Assembly (NCBI GenBank): GCA_003165595.1 | Contig: PLWQ01000010.1 | Span: 1 to 64,000, forward strand | Length of the DNA: 64,000 bases | Reading direction: 5' to 3' | Source of the DNA: Fibrobacterota bacterium | GTDB lineage: Bacteria > Fibrobacterota > Chitinivibrionia > Chitinivibrionales > FEN-1185 | In this document: positions 34,286 to 43,701 of the stretch, one piece after another | How the letters are laid out: each line of letters begins with the position of its first letter | How positions within the stretch are numbered: the first letter of the stretch is position 1 | Notes under the pieces: generated by a model | Seen by the model: only the letters and a program-made list of their open reading frames with translations | The model's database searches: none | What the model was told of the DNA's origin: nothing | Translations under genes and position numbers: made by a program

Positions 34286-34623
34286 TGAGTCCCCGAAAAG
34301 TGGGTATGTTTGAAGGGGGAGGTTTCCCCCTCGCTTCAGCCTTTGCTACGCAAAGTCTTCCGCTACCCCTTCCTGGGTAACCCCCCTGTGGATGCGGTTG
34401 CAAGAAGCAATCGGCTGTGTGGGGGCACCCACGAGCGATAGTTGAAAGGAAGCCGGTTGGGCGTTTACTTTGTCTCATCAAGAGTGGAATAAAGAAAAGG
34501 TGTCATTGCGAGCGGAGCAAAGCAATCTACCGTTGTTCGTCTTATGGAAAGATGCTGGCATCCCTAATCTCGGCGCTAATCTTCTCAATATGCATCTTGT
34601 TGAGGTGTCTTTTGGAGATCGCA
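34286..34623. other. Repeat-rich leader of the barrel gene, no gene
   Basis: A 338-bp gap. It contains GC-rich potential hairpins (for example GGGGGAGGTTTCCCCCTC near 34314-34331) and the GTCATTGCGAGC-type repeat at 34502-34528, a two-change copy of 24676-24703. An open frame runs through it but lacks an RBS and is an extension of the downstream gene. Confidence 0.5.
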
Positions 34624-35973
34624 GTGAATAGAACATTTTCAGTCATCCTTGCGCTATCCTTTGCATTCTGCAATCTCGCCCTAGCAGGCGATCCGGCCAT
34701 AGACGAGAACGCCCTGTTCGCCGACACCGCAACGGTGGTGCAACAAAAAGGGCTGGTGGATTCCGCGCACATGAAGGACGCCACGGAGAAAAAGGGAACA
34801 AGCATCGGCGGCAATGTGATTGCCGCAGCAATCGGTACCGCGACGCGCGACTGGCTGTTTAAAGGCCATCATACCTCCGACACGTACCTCACCAGCCTCC
34901 TTGTCGGCAACATTCTGCTCGACGCGCGGCTGCTGGACAACGTGAAGGCGTTCGGCAACGGAGAAGTGGACTATTCGCCGTCGTCCGATACGATAGGCGT
35001 TGACCTGCGCGAGCTCTTCTTGGACGCGAATATCAACAAGGAGGTCTATTTCAGGGCCGGCAAGCAGGTGCTGCAATGGGGAAGGTGCTTTCTGTGGAAC
35101 CCCACTGACCTCGTCAACGTGGAGAAGAAGCCGTTTATCGACAAAATCGGGTCGCGCGAAGGGACCTATGGCCTGCGCGTGCATGCGCCCTTCGGCACCA
35201 AAATGAACCTTTATTCCTTTATCAATTTGAATTCGGTGGACCGTGTCGACAAAACGGCGGCAGCTCTCAAGTTCGAATTTCTCGCCGGCGGTACGGAAAT
35301 GGCATTCTCGGCATGGGGCAAGAAGAATCGGCCGCCCGTCGCCGGCTACGATTTCTCCGCGCAGGCGTTCAACATCAATTTCTATGGCGAGGCAACCATC
35401 TCCAATGGCGACAACACCGCAAAGATGAAAGAGAGCGGCGGCTTTTTACATATCGATACCGTGTCGTACGGATGGACGCCTCGCGTGAGCCTCGGGCTCA
35501 ACAGGCCGTTCGACTTCTTCGACATCAAAGACGGCATTACCGTGGGGGCGGAGGTCTTTTATAACGGTGGAGGATATTCCGGCAATATTTTCAACGACAG
35601 CAGGATGTTCTTTTTTCGCGACACGGTGACCGTGGCGGTTCCGCAACACGCGCCTGTAAAGACCGCGGCGGGCACCAGGGAAATGTTTCTGCTGGCCAAC
35701 GGCCTGTACGAACCCAATTACCACTCGCGGTACTATGCCGCAATCTTCACCGGCATCAGCCGGTTTCTTCTGAGCGACATGACCCTCAACCTCAACGCGC
35801 TCGCGAACCTCGAACAGCGCTGCGGCGTGGTATCGCTTTCCTATGCGTACACGACGCTGAGCAACTTGACCTTCGGAATCACCGCCGATGGCTACTTCGG
35901 CGCAAGCAATACCGAATACACCTTCTTTAACGGCGCGTGGGACACGAGGCTCACCGTGAGCGTGTCGTTCTAA
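34624..35973 (+). CDS. Predicted outer-membrane beta-barrel protein of the ABC/LolA module
   Basis: 449 residues from the GTG at 34624 with GGAG 6 bp upstream; a signal peptide to ALAG follows (about 21). From about 90 on the protein alternates beta strands and ends in TVSVSF with a terminal Phe, the barrel-assembly signature. The motif EVYFRAGKQVLQWGRCFLWN followed by PTDLVN recurs in the barrel at 61779-62954 as FQARAGRARVNWGMNLVWNP then NDVFN, and resembles the RxGxQxxxWG...PxD pattern of DUF1302-like porins. It is probably the outer-membrane component served by the LolD-FtsX-LolA system. Confidence 0.8.
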   Translation: MNRTFSVILALSFAFCNLALAGDPAIDENALFADTATVVQQKGLVDSAHMKDATEKKGTSIGGNVIAAAIGTATRDWLFKGHHTSDTYLTSLLVGNILLDARLLDNVKAFGNGEVDYSPSSDTIGVDLRELFLDANINKEVYFRAGKQVLQWGRCFLWNPTDLVNVEKKPFIDKIGSREGTYGLRVHAPFGTKMNLYSFINLNSVDRVDKTAAALKFEFLAGGTEMAFSAWGKKNRPPVAGYDFSAQAFNINFYGEATISNGDNTAKMKESGGFLHIDTVSYGWTPRVSLGLNRPFDFFDIKDGITVGAEVFYNGGGYSGNIFNDSRMFFFRDTVTVAVPQHAPVKTAAGTREMFLLANGLYEPNYHSRYYAAIFTGISRFLLSDMTLNLNALANLEQRCGVVSLSYAYTTLSNLTFGITADGYFGASNTEYTFFNGAWDTRLTVSVSF

Positions 35974-36003
35974 CCCGGCCTTTTCCACGCCGCTTTGCAC
36001 TAG

Positions 36004-37881
36004 TCATTTTGCAACCACCGATACGGTGGCCGATGCGACCAATTTTGGAATCCCGCTGCCTTTACCGTAGAGAGCGGCAACGTACGATCCGGGCGGCAGG
36101 GCTGCTCCTTGTGCGACATCCGCCTCGCACCGGCCCGCCGGCGCCACTCCGTCGACAATCGTCCTTATTTTTCGACCCCGGCCGTCAAAAAGCGCCAGCA
36201 GCACGGCCTCACTCGCCGGAACCGAAAACTCAAGCATGGCCGATTTGGCAAGCGGGCGTATGCAATAACCCGAGGATCGGGCAGGTGACCGGTTTGGGGA
36301 CCGGACCACGCTCGGACCGAGATTGATAAAAACGAGCTCGATGCCGTTTCCCGTACCCAGGCTGCGCGAGTACTTCCTGTCAACATCGTTGTTCCAATGC
36401 TCGAAAACGCCCAGGCTCTGGAGCCTTTGCGTGGGCGTGGCATGATTGGGATCGTAAAACGTTCCCGACGGGGGATTGCCGGCCATGGCCGCCTCAATCA
36501 GATAGTCCGATGCCCCGGGAATCTTGGGGTACTGGTACGGGTCGTTGTCGAGCTGAAACAGGTCAAAGAGCACGCTTTCGAGCGCGACAGGGTCCTGTGA
36601 GGCGAATACACTTGCGGTCCAGCCGCCGCCAAACGGCTCCACGCTCCAGCGGTGGGGCACGGTATCGTTGTTGTGGTTGCCGGAATACAAACCGTCAATG
36701 AGATACAGTACGGTCTTGCCTCCCAGGTCCGAGTGCCCCATGAGATCCACCAGCGCGCGGTAGCTGCCCATGTTCGGCGACATGAATGCCAGGCTTTGGT
36801 GCAGGTCGTAATAGCCGCTGTCGGTAGGCAGACGTATGAGCGAGCCGTAGTGATTCTTTGCGCACAGCGTGACGCCGCCGCCCACATGCGATTTCATGTT
36901 CGCCAGGTTGATTACATAGGTTGCCTCGGCATAGTGCTTCGCAACGTAGTCTTGTTTTAGTCCTGACGGACGGCAGCTCCAATATACCGGCGAGGTTGAA
37001 AACTCGACTCTTGTTCGGTTGAACTTGCCTGCATGATCCATGTAATGGACATTGGGGAATTCCGCGTGGCACGAATCGTAATACTCGTTCGGATAATACC
37101 CGGTCGGATCTCCCACCGAGATGTCGGCCTGATTCACTCCCACCACGTCAACCAGTTGACGAAGCAGAGACCGGATCATCTGGGGCGAGGTGTTCATGTA
37201 GTCGAGTTCCTTGTTGAGGGAATAGGTGATGCTGTCGACGCAGCAGTAGGCGGGGAAGGCATTGCACATCGTGAAGTTCACCTTGATCGCGATTTTTTCG
37301 CCTGCCGTGTACCCTGCGCCGCCCCGGCCGTGACTTCCGTTGTAATACCTGAACAGTGTGTCCCACGCAGATGCATCGGTTGTCTTCCCGGCGAGCGCGG
37401 TGAGCGACTGCGACATCATCCTGTCCACAGCGGTCTGGTTCGTATGCGTGCTTTCCCACCAGTGACCGTCGCCCAGCCCTTTCCAGGGGGTGGCGCTGGA
37501 ATCGTGCACCCACACAACGCGGCCCGGGTTCGCGCCTTTGGCGTCGCCCACGGGCGCGGCGGCCTTTGTCGCGGCATGCGCCGGAGCATTAGGCAGGGAA
37601 ATAATGATTCCTCCGACTATTCCGCCGGCGGCGAGGCAGAGGGCCGCCACGACATAGCGCGATCGTGCCAGGGAAGCGCGCGCCCGCCTGATAAATGCAA
37701 AAGAAGCTGCCAGGCCCAGCAGCCAGAGCACGAAAGTGGACGCGATCGGCGCCGCCACGCGCATGCACGGATATGCAGCGCGGCTGGGTTTGGGAATGAC
37801 TCGTGAAAGGAACCAGAGAAGCGACGCCAGTCCGGCCAGGGGGAACAGGAGCCTGCCAAAAACGTTCTTTTTCTGCGCCAT
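36004..37881 (-). CDS. Membrane-anchored DUF362 protein with sorting-like tail
   Basis: 625 residues from the ATG at 37881 (GAGGCGG upstream). Three N-terminal hydrophobic segments (about 8-25, 40-62, 75-98) precede a DUF362 domain: KIAIKVNFTMCNAFPAYCCV, DISVGDPTGYYPN, TYVINLANMKSHVGGGVTLC followed by AKNHYGS, and SQDPVALESVLFDLF. The KNH..S block with a nearby Cys also appears in the smaller DUF362 protein at 15214-16287. The last 90 residues (LEFSVPASEAVLLALFDGRG, LPPGSYVAALYGKG) form a tail of the secretion type. Membrane helices plus such a tail is an unusual pairing. Function unknown. Confidence 0.75.
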   Translation of the reverse strand: MAQKKNVFGRLLFPLAGLASLLWFLSRVIPKPSRAAYPCMRVAAPIASTFVLWLLGLAASFAFIRRARASLARSRYVVAALCLAAGGIVGGIIISLPNAPAHAATKAAAPVGDAKGANPGRVVWVHDSSATPWKGLGDGHWWESTHTNQTAVDRMMSQSLTALAGKTTDASAWDTLFRYYNGSHGRGGAGYTAGEKIAIKVNFTMCNAFPAYCCVDSITYSLNKELDYMNTSPQMIRSLLRQLVDVVGVNQADISVGDPTGYYPNEYYDSCHAEFPNVHYMDHAGKFNRTRVEFSTSPVYWSCRPSGLKQDYVAKHYAEATYVINLANMKSHVGGGVTLCAKNHYGSLIRLPTDSGYYDLHQSLAFMSPNMGSYRALVDLMGHSDLGGKTVLYLIDGLYSGNHNNDTVPHRWSVEPFGGGWTASVFASQDPVALESVLFDLFQLDNDPYQYPKIPGASDYLIEAAMAGNPPSGTFYDPNHATPTQRLQSLGVFEHWNNDVDRKYSRSLGTGNGIELVFINLGPSVVRSPNRSPARSSGYCIRPLAKSAMLEFSVPASEAVLLALFDGRGRKIRTIVDGVAPAGRCEADVAQGAALPPGSYVAALYGKGSGIPKLVASATVSVVAK

Positions 37882-38052
37882 GGGAACCGCCTCGTGGGGA
37901 AAGGGTGCCAACCTTGAAGAATCCATCGGCCGGAAGGCCAGGTCTGCTGATATCTAATCTACCTAAACCGGGGCCATTTGTAAATAGGAGAGGACAGAAT
38001 GTGTTTTCTGGCAGAAAACTCGCGGGGACCGGGGCCGGACTTCGGTTCTCGA

Positions 38053-38913
38053 CTATCTCGCGGAAGCCGATTCCTTCCATACGGCGTAATTGACGCTGCC
38101 TTTTCCCTCGCGCTTTGCGCCGTACATAAGGTTGTCGGCCTTCTTGATGAGTTCGTCGACGTTTGCCGGTGATCGCAGGTAGGTGATGACCCCGATTGAG
38201 AAGGTAACGGGCCACTGTTCCGTCTGCATGCGGTCCAGGAGGGCTGTGTTGATTTTCTCGATAACAGCCGTGGCCTGTTCTGCGCCGGTCTCGGCCAAAA
38301 GGAGCACGAATTCGTCGCCGCCGATGCGCGCGAAGATGTCGGAGGAGCGGATGTTGCGGGGCACCGTGGTTGCAATGGTTCTGAGAACCATGTCGCCAAC
38401 CTCGTGTCCCAGGGTGTCGTTGATTTCCTTGAAATTGTCACAATCGATGTAGGCGAGGGTGAACGGGTGCTTATAGCGGTGCAAGCGGTCAATCTCGGTT
38501 TGCGCCGCTTCGAAAAATGCCCTGCGGTTGGCCGCTCCCGTGAGCATGTCCTTTCTCGCCAGATCCTTTTCGCGGTCCACGGTTTCCTTGAGGCGCGAAA
38601 GGATTCCCGCGCAAATGAGAAATACGCAGAGCTTGACCGATACATTCCAGTAAGGAACGATCGGGTGGGAGTAGCTGGAGTGAGAAACCACGTCCGCGTA
38701 GAACCAGGCGCACGCGCCGGCAAACGCCATGGCATAGGCGATTCGTCTTCCGGAGAACCATGCGGCAAGGAGGATGGGGAGAAGGTAGAAAATTATGAAT
38801 GAAAGGTCGGGTCCGGTGACTATATCAAGAACCAGGAACAGCCCGATCAGCCCGAGATAGAGAGCAACGAGCAAAGGCTGCGAGGCGGTTTTGAGAACGT
38901 TCAGAGGGTTCAT
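38053..38913 (-). CDS. Membrane diguanylate cyclase (GGDEF)
   Basis: 286 residues from the ATG at 38913. Four or five N-terminal membrane helices (LLVALYLGLIGLFLVLDIV, FIIFYLLPILLAAWF, IAYAMAFAGACAWFYADVV, LCVFLICAGIL) form a compact sensor. A GGDEF domain from about 120 follows: RKDMLTGAANRRAF, AYIDCDNFKEINDTLGHEVG, ARIGGDEFVLLL and KKADNLMYGAKREGKG. The intact GGDEF predicts c-di-GMP synthesis; no RxxD inhibitory site is seen five residues before it. No RBS of note. The neighbours do not suggest a specific output. Confidence 0.92.
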   Translation of the reverse strand: MNPLNVLKTASQPLLVALYLGLIGLFLVLDIVTGPDLSFIIFYLLPILLAAWFSGRRIAYAMAFAGACAWFYADVVSHSSYSHPIVPYWNVSVKLCVFLICAGILSRLKETVDREKDLARKDMLTGAANRRAFFEAAQTEIDRLHRYKHPFTLAYIDCDNFKEINDTLGHEVGDMVLRTIATTVPRNIRSSDIFARIGGDEFVLLLAETGAEQATAVIEKINTALLDRMQTEQWPVTFSIGVITYLRSPANVDELIKKADNLMYGAKREGKGSVNYAVWKESASAR

Positions 38914-39076
38914 GGGATGTCGTAAATGTTTGTCCGGTCTCGAAACCGGCGCCAGTCGTTTGAGGTGAATCCTGGCAAACTGCGCTGAACCGCACCATCG
39001 GCCATGGTCAAGAAATATACGATACATCAACAGATGCGGCAATCGAATAGTGCGTGGGCACATGACAAACAGGGAA

Positions 39077-40615
39077 TTATGTCAATCTCCTGTTTATCAA
39101 AATCTTTGCGGTCTTCCATCCGAGCGCAAGGGATCCCGCGAGCAGGGTAAGGCCCGCAACCCCGGGAACGCCGGCAATAAAGAACAGAAGAACCGCGAGG
39201 AACGGAAACAGCATGAGCAGCGAAACAATGGTGAACTTCTCGAAGTAAACTAAGAAGACATATCTGCGAAAATCCGTGGGGGGCTGACCGTAGAACCGGA
39301 GGAAACGCACGCCTTCCTGGAGCCTTTTCCGCCTGAGGCGTTTGTGGCGGGCAAACTGGGTCATCACGTCGTTCCATCCGCTTTTCTCCACATATCGCAT
39401 GAGGAAAGGCGTGGTGTACGAAACATGCCCCATATCGAGCATGATGTTGACCATGGGCGGAATGAGTTCCTTTTCGCCGGGCATGCTTTCGTACGCCCGG
39501 TGCAAATAGCTGAATGCCTTCAGGTTTTCACCGTTTTCCCGGTAATAGTCGGCGAGAAACCAATAATCTTCGATGCAGTAGGGGCGTTCCAGCCTGATCA
39601 CCCGTTGCACGTATTTTTCCATTTTCGCGAGACTGCCGGTGTCGCGAAGAAAATGATAGTAGTCCCGCAGGATCTCGGGGTTCTCGGGCTCAATGGCCAG
39701 CGCCGCGTCAAACGATTTTTGCGCGTCCTTGTCCTGCCGCTTTTCCGAATAAGCAATTGCCTTAACGCGCAGCGCCTCGGCGTCCAGCGGAGACACATCC
39801 AGCGCCTTTTCGGCCGCGGCCAGCGCCAGGTCCGCGTTCCCGGCGTTGAGGTGGACATAAGCAAGGTCCACGTAGCCGACCGGCGAATTAGGGTACAGCC
39901 GTATGGTCTCCTGGGCCAGTGCAAGCGCGTCGTCGGCCTGGTTGTTTTGCGAGAGACAGAACACCAGGCGCGACAGGGTCCGAATATTTCTCGGGGAGTC
40001 CTTGAGATATTCCCCGTACAGCGTTACGCTTTTCTCGGTTTCCCCGAGAAAAATGTAATGGTCGGCAAGGAGGTCACGTACCTCGTCGAATTGCGGATTG
40101 AGCTGGAGCGCGGTCCGGAAGCAGCGCTCGGCGTTCTCAAAATCTCCGGTCCGCTCGTAGGCAATGCCGCCGTTGCGAAACGTTTCGGGATTGTCGGTCC
40201 CCGCCTTCAGTGCCTTTTCGAAGTAAAGGATCGCCGTGTCAAACTGACTTATTTCGGTGTAATACCAGATCATCGCGCAGAAAACGGACTCGGTGCCGGG
40301 ATTATAATTGTCCGCGCGGGTAAGGTACTTGCCGGCTTTCTTGAGGCCGCCGAGCTGGCTATATGCATAGAACAGCCCGAGTAGAACGTCGACATTCTTC
40401 TTGTCGATTTTGAGGGCCTTTTGAAGGTTGGGGATAGCCTTATGCGGATCATCCTGCTCGAGGTAAACGCGGGAATAGAGGAAGTAAATCTCCCATTCGT
40501 CCTGATAGAAAGATGCATAGCTGTCCAAAAGCGAAAGCGCGTCCTCGTACAGCCCGAGTTCCAGAAACTCCTGGATACGGTCGACTAAATCCTGCAATTC
40601 GAGCCATTCGTCCAT
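39077..40615 (-). CDS. TPR-repeat protein with C-terminal membrane anchor
   Basis: 512 residues from the ATG at 40615 (GGAG 8 bp upstream). About ten tetratricopeptide repeats run from residue 20 to 370 (YEDALSLLDSYASFYQDEWE, DPHKAIPNLQKALKIDKKNV, DPETFRNGG-type, GNADLALAAAEKALDVSPLD). The C-terminus has two hydrophobic helices (FTIVSLLMLFPFLAVLLFFI and GVPGVAGLTLLAGSLALGW). It faces the cytoplasm or periplasm as a scaffold; partner unknown. Confidence 0.85.
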   Translation of the reverse strand: MDEWLELQDLVDRIQEFLELGLYEDALSLLDSYASFYQDEWEIYFLYSRVYLEQDDPHKAIPNLQKALKIDKKNVDVLLGLFYAYSQLGGLKKAGKYLTRADNYNPGTESVFCAMIWYYTEISQFDTAILYFEKALKAGTDNPETFRNGGIAYERTGDFENAERCFRTALQLNPQFDEVRDLLADHYIFLGETEKSVTLYGEYLKDSPRNIRTLSRLVFCLSQNNQADDALALAQETIRLYPNSPVGYVDLAYVHLNAGNADLALAAAEKALDVSPLDAEALRVKAIAYSEKRQDKDAQKSFDAALAIEPENPEILRDYYHFLRDTGSLAKMEKYVQRVIRLERPYCIEDYWFLADYYRENGENLKAFSYLHRAYESMPGEKELIPPMVNIMLDMGHVSYTTPFLMRYVEKSGWNDVMTQFARHKRLRRKRLQEGVRFLRFYGQPPTDFRRYVFLVYFEKFTIVSLLMLFPFLAVLLFFIAGVPGVAGLTLLAGSLALGWKTAKILINRRLT

Positions 40616-40724
40616 GGGATTACTCCGCCTCCGGGGCAAAAATAATTGAGGCTTGGGCCGGGAAAGCTAGTATTTGATTGCGGATTACGGGGGAAGATGT
40701 TTCAACATCATTAAGATAAAGATC

Positions 40725-40865
40725 CGGGCGCCCCGCCTTCGGCGGCGGTTCTCCTTCTGGGCTCGGCTGGTCAGCCTCGGTGCAGCCTGCCGCCAAGGCC
40801 TGCGGCCGCGGTCAGGCTGCCCTGCGCTCTCGCGCACCCGCCAGTCCAACCTGGCGCGGCGCAGA
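40725..40865 (+). repeat. GC-rich multi-hairpin dispersed repeat, copy 4
   Basis: It starts CGGGCGCCCCGCC, then GGGCTCGGCTGGTCAGCCTC, GGTGCAGCCTGCCGCCAAGG and a GCGCGCACCCGCC segment, keeping the family order with more divergence. The intergenic region 40616-41079 otherwise holds no gene. Confidence 0.6.
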
Positions 40866-41079
40866 GGAATGGTGGCCATACGTCAATCACGGCTTTCGCA
40901 GATTTGTTTTCATTTTGTCTTTTGTCTTCCGCCATCAGCGCCGCCCGGCGGCCGGAAGCAATTGTTTTCTCACAGAAAACACTTTCTCCACATTCTCTTG
41001 ACGTTGGGCTTTGGAAGCTCTATATTCTTAAATGGAAGCAAGACCTTTTGTGATGCGACCTACAAGAAGGAGGGTATCT

Positions 41080-41946
41080 ATGCGTATTATTCCAGGTATT
41101 GTTCTTGCAGTAACGCTATGTCTGTCGTCGTATGCCGGTACGGCATCCCTGCCCAGTCAGTCGTGGGCGAGTTTTCGGCCCCTAAACCTCTACGATTTCT
41201 CCTGCGCCGTATATCACGATCCATCGGGTAACCCGTCATGCGCATCCATCACGGACAGCACCGATTTTTACTGGACGTACTACGATGGCTGCACCTGCAT
41301 GACACCTTGCTGCCCGTGCCTTGCGGTTGCATCCAAAAGACCCTTTTACCTATCAAGGAAGGCTATGAATTACAGCGACTACAAGGGTGATATTGCAAAG
41401 CTGGCCGACACGACCGCTTTTATGAAATGTACGACGTCCGTATCATATCCGTTCTATGGATGTTCCTTTTCCTCCACTGCTCTTGTGGGCTATCCAAACC
41501 TTGTTCCGGGCGGCGTTGATTCCCTTTCCACGCGTCTCCTTGTTTTTCGAACAAGATCCGGCAATTACGTTCCCCTGCGAATCGACAGGATCGTTTTGGG
41601 GCTAATTGTCTGGCCCGCCAGCGGTCAGTCTTTCACCAAATATGACAGCATGAGTGTGACGTTCGGCAATTCCCTTCTGACAGAGACGGCGGGCCCGGCA
41701 CGGCGAGACCCGGGCTTTCGCAGCGCGCTTCGCATTTCAAAGACCCGGGAAGGGTATATGATTTCGGGTCTGGGCGCAGGCAGGAGCCGTTTGGACATTG
41801 TCAATGGTCATGGGAAAATAGTCTATTCCCGGCCTGTGTTCTCTTCTTCATGCATGATTGGGAAAAACGATCTTGCGACAGGCATATACTTCGTACACCT
41901 GTATTCGCAGGCGGGAATTTCGTCGGTGATGCTGCCGGTATATTGA
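41080..41946 (+). CDS. Secreted protein of unknown function with sorting tail
   Basis: 288 residues from the ATG at 41080 (AGGAGG 8 bp upstream). Signal peptide to SYAG at about 20. The mature part is rich in Cys (a YYDGCTCMTPCCPCLAVAS cluster around 72-90) and aromatic residues. The C-terminal 85 residues are a secretion tail (YMISGLGAGRSRLDIVNGHG, ATGIYFVHLYSQAG, ending VMLPVY). No recognised domain; the CxCxxxCCxC cluster could bind metal or form disulfides. Confidence 0.65.
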   Translation: MRIIPGIVLAVTLCLSSYAGTASLPSQSWASFRPLNLYDFSCAVYHDPSGNPSCASITDSTDFYWTYYDGCTCMTPCCPCLAVASKRPFYLSRKAMNYSDYKGDIAKLADTTAFMKCTTSVSYPFYGCSFSSTALVGYPNLVPGGVDSLSTRLLVFRTRSGNYVPLRIDRIVLGLIVWPASGQSFTKYDSMSVTFGNSLLTETAGPARRDPGFRSALRISKTREGYMISGLGAGRSRLDIVNGHGKIVYSRPVFSSSCMIGKNDLATGIYFVHLYSQAGISSVMLPVY

Positions 41947-42000
41947 GGAAGGGGGCACGCCGGCGCATTACCAATATAGAAATCGGTAATACGAAGATCT

Positions 42001-42168
42001 GGGCGCCCCGCCGAAGACGGCGGCGGTTCTCGTTCATGTTTCGCATCCAGCTACGCGCCCCTTGGACGCACTTTGTGCGTGGTCTCCGCCGCCGGAGGAT
42101 CAGCGGCGAGGACGAGCTTGCCGTCTTCCGCGCCCGGGGACCTCGCGCCCTGCTCCAACCGCCCTACA
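42001..42168 (+). repeat. GC-rich multi-hairpin dispersed repeat, copy 5 (diverged)
   Basis: It starts GGGCGCCCCGCCGAAGACGG and keeps GGCGGTTCTCGTTC, but the second half (GACGCACTTTGTGCGTGG hairpin, GCCGCCGGAGGATCAGCGGC) is different. It overlaps the last bases of the binding-protein gene at 42164. Confidence 0.5.
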
Positions 42169-43138
42169 AAACATTTGACGGCTTTTTCACCGGTGTCCTG
42201 GCAAGCATTTGCGCCTGCTGCAGGAGAAACACTTTGTGCCGCAGCTCCGCACGGTACTTTGAAACCTGGCGGGCGAGAAGGATGATCACGACTGCCGCAA
42301 TAATGAGCCCGGCAGCCTCGATGTTTTCCACGAACACCGCGGGTACGGGTGACGCTACGAATTCATTCCCTCCAAGCCATCGGCCGAGAGACTTGTAGTA
42401 GGTGGAGCCGAAATCGTTCTTGATGATCCTCATCCGGTTGTCAATTGCGTCAAGCAACTTCTTGTTCTGATAGGAGGAAGCCGCAAAAAATACGCTCGCT
42501 GGATAGAATATGATGCCGGCCTGCGCCACATTCCCCGGACAGTCGCCCGAATGCTGGAAGAAGCGGCTTGCCAAAGCGGCATCGGCTTGTCCATTTTGCA
42601 CCAGTTTGAGGCATCCCGCGTAATCGGGCGCGGTTTTTACATCAGGTTTGATGCCGAGCTGCAGGATCCGGATGTACAGCATTTCCTGTTCCGCCGATTT
42701 GTCGACCACTGCTATTTTCTTCCGGTCAAGTTGATCGAAACGGTCGAAAGGGTCGCTGGTCCTTTTGTAAACGTCGAGCCAGTCGGAAAGCACGGGGATT
42801 CTGTTCAGATAGAACCTCTTTGACCGTTCTTCCGAGAACAGCACGTCGGGCAACAGATCGATGGAACCGTTTTCCAGATTCTTCAGAGATTCGGACATCG
42901 TTGCCCGAATGTACCGGACTGTCCAGCCCTCCTTGCTGGCAACGGCATTTGTGATGTCAACCAGAATGCCCTGCGGCATTCCCTGCGCATCCGTAAACAT
43001 TTTCGGAGGGTCGTCAAAAATGCCGACTCTCACAACAACTGCGCCGGCCTGCGCACTGCAGCAACACACAAGAGCCGCACTCCCTGCGGCGCACCAGGCG
43101 CGTGCGCCTGCCGCAAACCACTTCGGACCCTTATGCAT
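42164..43138 (-). CDS. Membrane-anchored periplasmic solute-binding (SBP_bac_3) domain protein
   Basis: 324 residues from the ATG at 43138. After a signal peptide (to AQAGA at about 33) comes a family 3 solute-binding fold (VVRVGIFDDPPKMFTDAQGM, GILVDITNAVASKEGWTVRY, SIDLLPDVLFSEERSKRFYL, DRKKIAVVDKSAEQEML, QADAALASRFF). A transmembrane helix (AAGLIIAAVVIILLARQV, about 277-294) and a short cytoplasmic helix follow. This is the sensor half seen on many histidine kinases, but no kinase follows. Last gene of the sigma-54-type receiver-Pal-Pal operon, 14 bp after the second Pal gene. Confidence 0.8.
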   Translation of the reverse strand: MHKGPKWFAAGARAWCAAGSAALVCCCSAQAGAVVVRVGIFDDPPKMFTDAQGMPQGILVDITNAVASKEGWTVRYIRATMSESLKNLENGSIDLLPDVLFSEERSKRFYLNRIPVLSDWLDVYKRTSDPFDRFDQLDRKKIAVVDKSAEQEMLYIRILQLGIKPDVKTAPDYAGCLKLVQNGQADAALASRFFQHSGDCPGNVAQAGIIFYPASVFFAASSYQNKKLLDAIDNRMRIIKNDFGSTYYKSLGRWLGGNEFVASPVPAVFVENIEAAGLIIAAVVIILLARQVSKYRAELRHKVFLLQQAQMLARTPVKKPSNVL

Positions 43139-43152
43139 ATTTTCCAATCTTC

Positions 43153-43638
43153 CTATGCAACGCTCTTGGTAACCGTAAACTCCACCCGCCTGTTTTTAGC
43201 ATGGCAAACCAGGTCTTCCGCGCAAGCCTGAATTGCCTTGGGATCTCCGCCATGCAACCGGACACTGATCCGGGCGGGGTCGATGTGAAACGGACCATAG
43301 GAAACAAGCCAGTCGCTTGCCGCCTTGGCCCGGTCGCCGGCAAACAAGCTGTCGTTCTCGGGAGAATTTCCTTCATCCGCATAGGCGTCTATAACAAGCT
43401 GGGCGGAACCATGGACTGCCAGAAATCGGCCGACCTCATTGAGAACATCCATGGTTTCAGGGCTCAAGAGCGTGCGCGCCCGGTCGAAATATACGGGGCC
43501 GAAGGAGACATTCTTCTCGTGCGGAATTGCTTCCGCGACGGGTTTTTGAGACGAGCGTGACACAATGGATGGCGCACATCCCCAGAACGCGGCCCCGGCG
43601 CATGCGATCACAACGACAATGCGAAATTCAAAGTTCAT
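43153..43638 (-). CDS. OmpA/Pal-like lipoprotein (second in operon)
   Basis: 161 residues from the ATG at 43638 (GGGGATTTAAG upstream). Lipoprotein signal FRIVVVIACAGAAFWGC with Cys at about 21. The OmpA-C peptidoglycan-binding fold covers about 50-158: VYFDRARTLLSPETMDVLNE, QLVIDAYADEGNSPENDSLF, GDRAKAASDWLV, and a final NRRVEFTV. The canonical Pal/OmpA diaminopimelate contacts D and R are kept in part (YADEG rather than the usual HTDSxG). It is the most diverged of the three Pal-type proteins here. Confidence 0.8.
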   Translation of the reverse strand: MNFEFRIVVVIACAGAAFWGCAPSIVSRSSQKPVAEAIPHEKNVSFGPVYFDRARTLLSPETMDVLNEVGRFLAVHGSAQLVIDAYADEGNSPENDSLFAGDRAKAASDWLVSYGPFHIDPARISVRLHGGDPKAIQACAEDLVCHAKNRRVEFTVTKSVA

Positions 43639-43701
43639 CTTAAATCCCCTTCCCGCGCAAATGCGGCAGTTCAATCAAGGAATCTCAGGTCTTTAAAGAC
43701 G

